This document shows positions 59,395-64,000 of a stretch of 64,000 nucleotides of DNA, one piece after another. The notes under the pieces were generated by a model. It was given only the letters and a program-made list of their open reading frames with translations, did not search any database and was not told the DNA's origin. A program made the translations under genes and the position numbers. Position 1 is the first letter of the stretch, and each line of letters begins with the position of its first letter. This stretch comes from Fragum whitleyi (Eukaryota > Mollusca > Bivalvia > Cardiida > Cardiidae), in NCBI GenBank assembly GCA_948146395.1, contig OX411543.1:26118026-26182025 (forward strand), read 5' to 3'.

Positions 59395-60946
59395 TAGTCC
59401 CCCACCAGTTACCGGTTGGGGGACTATAGGTTTGCTTGATTCCGTCTGTCCGTCCGTCCGTCCGTCCGTCTGTCCGTCTGTCCATCACGCTTTTGTCCGG
59501 GCTATATCTTCTAAACCATATGTGCTAGCAACTTCAAACTTGGTACACTTAAAGATCTCATTGAGGAGAAGTGTCATGTTCAAGAACCGTTACTCTGCCA
59601 TGCCCACTTTTTAAGTTATTGCCCTTTGTTGTTTTTACCCTTACATTCTTGTCCGGAACATATCTCCTAAACTATGTGTGCTAGCAACTTCAAACTTGGT
59701 ACACTTAAAGATCTCATTGAGGAGAAGTGTCATGTTCAAGAACCGTTACTCTGCCACGCCCACTTTTTGAGTTATTGCCCTTTGTTGTTTTTACCCTTAC
59801 ATTCTTGTCCGGAACATATCTCCTAAACTATGTGTGCTAGCAACTTTAAACTTGGTACACTTATAGATCTCATTGAGGAGAAGTGTCATGTTCAAGAACC
59901 ATTACTCTGCCACGCCCACTTTTTGAGTTATTGCCCTTTGTTGTTTTTACCCTTACATTCTTGTCCGGGCTATATCTTTTAAACCATATGTGCTAGCTAC
60001 TTCAAACTTGGTACACTTATAGATCTCATTGAGGGGAAGTGTCATGTTCAAGAACCTTTACTCTGCCATGCCCACTTTTTGAGTTATTGCCCTTTGTTGT
60101 TTATACCCTTACATTATTGACTGGAACATATCTCCTAAACTATGTGTGCTAGCAACTTCAAACTTTGTACACTTATAGATCTCATTAAGGAGAAGTGTCA
60201 TGTTCAAGATCCATAACTCTGCCACGCCCACTTTTTGAGTTATTGCCCTTTGTTGTTTTTACCCTTACATTCTTGTCCGGACCATATCTCCTAAACCATA
60301 AGTGCTAGCAACTTCAAACTTGGTACACTTATAGATCTCATTGAGGACAAGTGTCATGTTCAAGAACCGTTACTCTGCCACGCCCACTTTTTGAGTTATT
60401 GCCCTTTGTTGTTTTTACCCTTACATTCTTGTCCGGAACATATCTCCTAAACTATAAGTGCTAGCAACTTTAATCTTTGTACATGTATAGATCTCATAGA
60501 GGAGAATTGTCATGTACAAGAACAGTTACTCTGCCATACCCACTTTTTGAGTTATTGCCCTTTGTGTCATGTACAAGAACTGTCACTCTGCCATGTCCAC
60601 TTTTTGAGTTATTGCCCTTTGTTGTTTCTATCCTTACATTTTTGTCTGGACCATATCTCCTGAGCCATCAGTGCTAGCAACTTTAAACTTGGTACACTTA
60701 TAGATCTCATTGAGGAGAAGTTGCATGTACAAGAATCATTCTTCCCCGCCCACTTTTGGAGTTTTTGCCATTGGTTGTTTTTACTCTTATATTTTTGTTT
60801 TGGACATTTTGTTCAAAACCTAATGTGCTAGTAACTTCAAATTTTGTATACAGTTATAGATCTAGTTAGTAGGTGATATATTTAATTAGAAAGGATTTTT
60901 TGTTATCCGGTGGGGGACTCCTGTATTGCATCGCAATACGACATGC
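59395..60946 (+). repeat. S-family element with an exact 156 bp tandem core
   Basis: Head TAGTCCCCCACC...GGTTGGGGGACTA hairpin, (CCGT)n tract at 59450-59480. Core marks GTCCGG or its variants occur at 59495, 59651, 59807, 59963, 60119, 60275 and 60431, each 156 bp apart. A further unit at 60643 follows a 56 bp partial repeat. It ends GGTGGGGGACTCC with the palindrome GTATTGCATCGCAATAC. Confidence 0.9.
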
Positions 60947-61105
60947 ACTTTTTTTGCACTGCTCCAAGATTTGCCTCAGTACTTATTTGTCCAGGGACTA
61001 GTGGCTTAGAAAAATGTACTTGTCACAAATAGAAAAGCCCATGTGTCAGACAAGTCGGGTAATTCCATACCCCTGATTAAGTCATAGATGATTAAATGAA
61101 AGCCA
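60947..61105. other. no recognisable feature
   Basis: Short unassigned gap. Confidence 0.35.
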
Positions 61106-61340
61106 TTAACCCTTCTCACGCTTTCTAATGCATATTCTTGGTACATTCAAAGCTTGGGCAGACAGTAAAGGCTAAGATAAGCCTGCACTGACATGCAGTC
61201 TGAACCTAGCTGTAGAAAAAACTTGAGCCAGTTACAATATGTCCAAAATGACATTTTCAACAATTTCAAATACACACCAAGGAAATACTCTGGCCAGCCT
61301 GTGCGTCTGCACAGTCTGACCAAATATGACAATAACACAA
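61106..61340. repeat. U-type repeat, C-like left end
   Basis: Begins TTAACCCTTCTCACGCTTTC and contains GCCTGCACTGACATGCAGTC and GCCAGCCTGTGCGTCTGCAC then AGTCTGACCA. It is related in words to C and V, but no matching right terminus was found. Confidence 0.45.
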
Positions 61341-61724
61341 ACGCTATAGCAAGACATTGGGTCTAAGTCCCATTGAAATTGGTCTCAGATGATTTCTGTG
61401 AGATAACAAACATCAAGGTGTGTTAATGAAATTAACACAAAGTAAATTTTGGATATGCATGGACATTAAGGAATACACATTGCAATTGCTTATGAGAAAG
61501 TGAACTCCACAAATTCACATAATCATCTTATCATTAGAATTTGGCAGGACTTTAAAACTTTGTTTACTTATTTTGTGTGCAAATGTCAAATTGAGAAGAT
61601 TAAATGTTAAGAAAGTGATTCTGCAATGTTAGAAATAATCTTAGCTTCACAAATACTGCTATCAAAATGCCTGATTAAAGTAGATTTACAGAGTCATAGA
61701 ACTTTGACCAAACTTAACGTAAAT
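61341..61724. other. no recognisable feature
   Basis: AT-rich; no supported feature. Confidence 0.4.
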
Positions 61725-63955
61725 TTTCCTTTTCAGATTTTCTCTCACCAATGGCTTGATAATCTGGAGGCTAGGAAAGGATGTAATGGTTGTACTGGTG
61801 AGAGAAATACCAGGAATCCATCGTAAGGTGCTCCAGCCACCTTGATATAACTGAAACAAGAGGGCCGTTGGCCCTGGGTCGCTCACCTGAGAAAAAAAGC
61901 TTCATTACCAAGGTATGTCCAAGCAACCACAGAAAAAGAGATTTTCACTTATTCAATCAGATAACATTTGAAATAATCCTTCCCCCCTCTGCTCCTCCCC
62001 TGGTCATTATTTATTTAAGCTTTTTTCATAAAAGGTCTGTCATCAGCTAATCTATGCCAGATATACAGGCCGAGTCAGAGACTTTTAAAGTTTTCTTTAA
62101 TGAGTTGATCAATCCATGTCAAATGTAAAGGCTGTAGGGACTCAAAATTCTCAACAAAGCACCCCCCTCCCCCAAGATGCTCTGCACCTGGTGAATCTAC
62201 AGTCATGATTTTAGCTAATTCAATTAATGTCCATAATTATGCTGATCATCCATACCAATTTTCAAGTCTGTAGGACTCCTGGTTCATTAGAAGAAGTTTA
62301 AAGATTTCAAAAATGATCCAAAGTACTACCCCCTCCCCAAGACACTCAGCACCTGGTGACCCTACAGTCATGATTTTAGCTATTTTAATTAATGTCAATA
62401 TATTGATCACCTATGACAATTTTCAAGTCTGTATGGTTCCCGATCCAGGAGAAGAATAAGGTTAAAGATTTCAAATTTGATCCAAAATACTTTCCCCTCC
62501 CCCCTAATGCTCCGCATCTGGTGGCCCTACATTCATGATTTTAGCTATTTTATTTTAGATCCATATGCTTATCATCCATGCCAATATTGAAGTCTGTAGG
62601 GCTCCTGGTTCATTAGAAGATGAAGGTTAAAGTTACAAAATTTTCACAAAAGTACTATCCCCTCCCCCCTGGTGCTCCGCACCTGGTGGCATTACAGTCA
62701 TGATTTTAGCTATTTTTATTATGGTCTATGAGCTGATCCTCCGTGCCAATTTTTAAGTCTGTAGGGCTTGTGGTTCAGAAGAAGATGGAGGTTAAAGATT
62801 ACAAAATTTTCACAAAAGTACTATCCCCTCCCCCCTGGTGCTCCGCACCTGGTGGCATTACAGTCATGATTTTAGCTATTTTTATTATGGTCTATGAGCT
62901 GATCCTCCATGCCAATTTTTAAGTCTGTAGGGCTTGTGGTTCAGAAGAAGATGAAGGTTAAAGATAACAAAATTTTCACAAAAGTACTACCCCTCCCCCC
63001 TGGTGCTCCGCACCTGGTGGCATTACAGTCATGATTTTAGCTATTTTTATTAAAGTCTATGAGCTGATCCTCCATGTCAATTTTTAAGTCTGTAGGGCTT
63101 GTGGTTCAGAAGAAGAAGGTAAAATACTACAAAATTTTCACAAAAGTACTACCCTCTCCCCCCTGGTGCTCCGCACCTGGTGAATCTACAGTCATGATTT
63201 TAGCTATTTATATAAAGGTCCATATGCTGATCATCCATGCCAATATTCAAATCTGTCAGGCTCCTGGTTCAAAAGAAGAAGAAGGTTAAAGATTACAAAA
63301 TTTTCACAAAAGTACTACCCCCTCCCCCCTGGTGCTCCGCACCTGGCAGCCCAAAAGATATGATTTTAGCTATTTTTATTAAGGTCCATGAGCTGATCAT
63401 CCATGACAATTTTCAAGTCTGTAGGGCTTATGGTTCCAAAGAAGAAGAGGCTTAAAGTTTACAAAATTTACCCAGAGTACTACCCCCTCCCCCCTGGTGC
63501 TCCGCACCTGGTGGCCCAAAAGATATGATTTTAGCTATTTTGATTCAGGTCTATGAACTGATCATCCATGCCAAGTTTTAAGTCTGTAGGACTACTGGTT
63601 GAGAAGAAGAAGAATTTTAAAGATTTTCTTAAAATTTCACCTTTTGTTGCCATAGCAACCAGAGTTTTCCATGGATTTCAATTCTTTTAGCTATTTTTGA
63701 AGGGGACCACCTAAGCAACATTTCTGTAAAATTTGGTGTTAATTGGCCAAGTAGTTTAGGAGGAGATGTCGTTTAAAGAAATTGTTGACGGACGCCGGAC
63801 GACGGACGACGACCGACGACCGACGACCGACGACCGACGACCGACGGACGGACGCCGGAGGAAAGGTGATCACAATAGCTCACATGAGCACTTCGTGCTC
63901 AGGTGAGCTAAAAATGTTGAAAGTGGTGTTAAACTCCATTCAATCAATCAATCAA
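61725..63955 (+). mobile_element. SINE split by a reversed A element
   Basis: The left part 61725-61856 (GGATGTAATGGTTGTACTGG, ACCAGGAATCCATCG, TGATATAACTGAAA) and the right part 63910-63955 (ATGTTGAAAGTGGTGTTAAA, CAATCAATCAATCAAC) join to match the SINE at 48296. The tRNA-like head is not visible. Confidence 0.75.
61857..63909 (-). repeat. A-family element, longest copy, reversed and nested in a SINE
   Basis: On the minus strand: head TTTTTAGCTCACCTGAGCAC with GAAGTGCTCATGTGAGCT, the CCGTCGG repeat tract (63784-63860), about nine core units and the tail CTCAGGTGAGCGACC with GGGCCAACGGCCC then TCTTG. Marks GGTGCTCCGC at 62671, 62837, 63002, 63165, 63331 and 63496 give a 163-166 bp period. 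Small frames here are repeat sequence. Confidence 0.9.
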
Positions 63956-64000
63956 CCTTCTCAGATTTTGCTTTGGAATAAAAAAATGAATGATTATCAG
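63956..64000. other. window end, nothing recognised
   Basis: Short AT-rich end. Confidence 0.4.

Noticed and set aside
59395..60946. CRISPR-like or coding tandem array (156 bp = 52 codons)
   Set aside because: Units are contiguous with no unique spacers, and stops and a 56 bp partial unit break any frame. It is the core of an S element.

Overview
The window looks like nuclear DNA from a marine bivalve mollusc, probably a clam-like heterodont. It is AT-rich. It carries two very long intronless C2H2 zinc-finger reading frames separated by about 27 kb of nested repeats. The repeats have a form I associate with bivalve genomes: AGCTCACCTGAGC hairpin heads, (CCGT)n tracts, 145-165 bp tandem cores and CTCTTGTTT tails. 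The species call rests on repeat style only and is an inference.

Genes. Gene 1 (3940-10245, + strand, 2101 aa) and gene 2 (37561-42150, + strand, 1529 aa) are tandem paralogs. They share: (i) a short N-terminus; (ii) a long run of fingers (about 40 in gene 1, about 29 in gene 2) with mostly non-TGEKP linkers; (iii) a conserved non-finger block (HFKTEF...SY..WKD...LFA...DYCLLI); (iv) a disordered region with degenerate repeats carrying SUMO-type psi-K-x-E/D motifs, seven in each; (v) a strongly conserved three-finger C-terminus. Gene 1 has expanded a two-finger module. Gene 2 has a private 16-residue His/Lys-rich duplication. Three weaker single-exon candidates lie at 20589-20765, 53697-53885 and 59072-59388. 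I could not identify them.

Repeats, named here by letter. A = AGCTCACC-head elements. B = AGCTCCACTGGCC-head elements. D, P, Q, R and S = related elements with other heads. All share a hairpin-like or GC-rich head, usually a CCGT tract, usually a tandem core with a CTCCTAAAC...GAAACTT-like motif, and in most cases a small palindrome followed by CTCTTG or CTCTAG at the 3' end. Filled and empty sites inside this window show A copies inserted into short T runs. C = roughly 245 bp inverted-repeat MITEs with TTAA-CCCTTG ends (piggyBac-like). E, F, G, I, T and V = other inverted-repeat or foldback MITEs. There are also tRNA-derived SINE pieces, two related mariner-type remnants, two pogo-like MITEs, a 911 bp element with perfect 27 bp terminal repeats, microsatellites and a 208 bp triplication.

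Layout: 1-3.9 kb small repeats; 3.9-10.2 kb gene 1; 10.2-14.5 kb MITEs; 14.9-23.5 kb A and B arrays; 23.8-27.4 kb DNA transposons and a microsatellite; 27.9-36.9 kb B and A arrays and satellites; 37.3-42.2 kb gene 2; 42.7-55.7 kb nested repeats; 55.7-59.4 kb low-repeat DNA with one candidate exon; 59.4-64 kb the S array and a reversed A element inside a SINE. The zinc-finger proteins are probably nuclear DNA-binding or chromatin regulators, and the SUMO motifs suggest repression. Nothing else in the window shows a pathway link to them.
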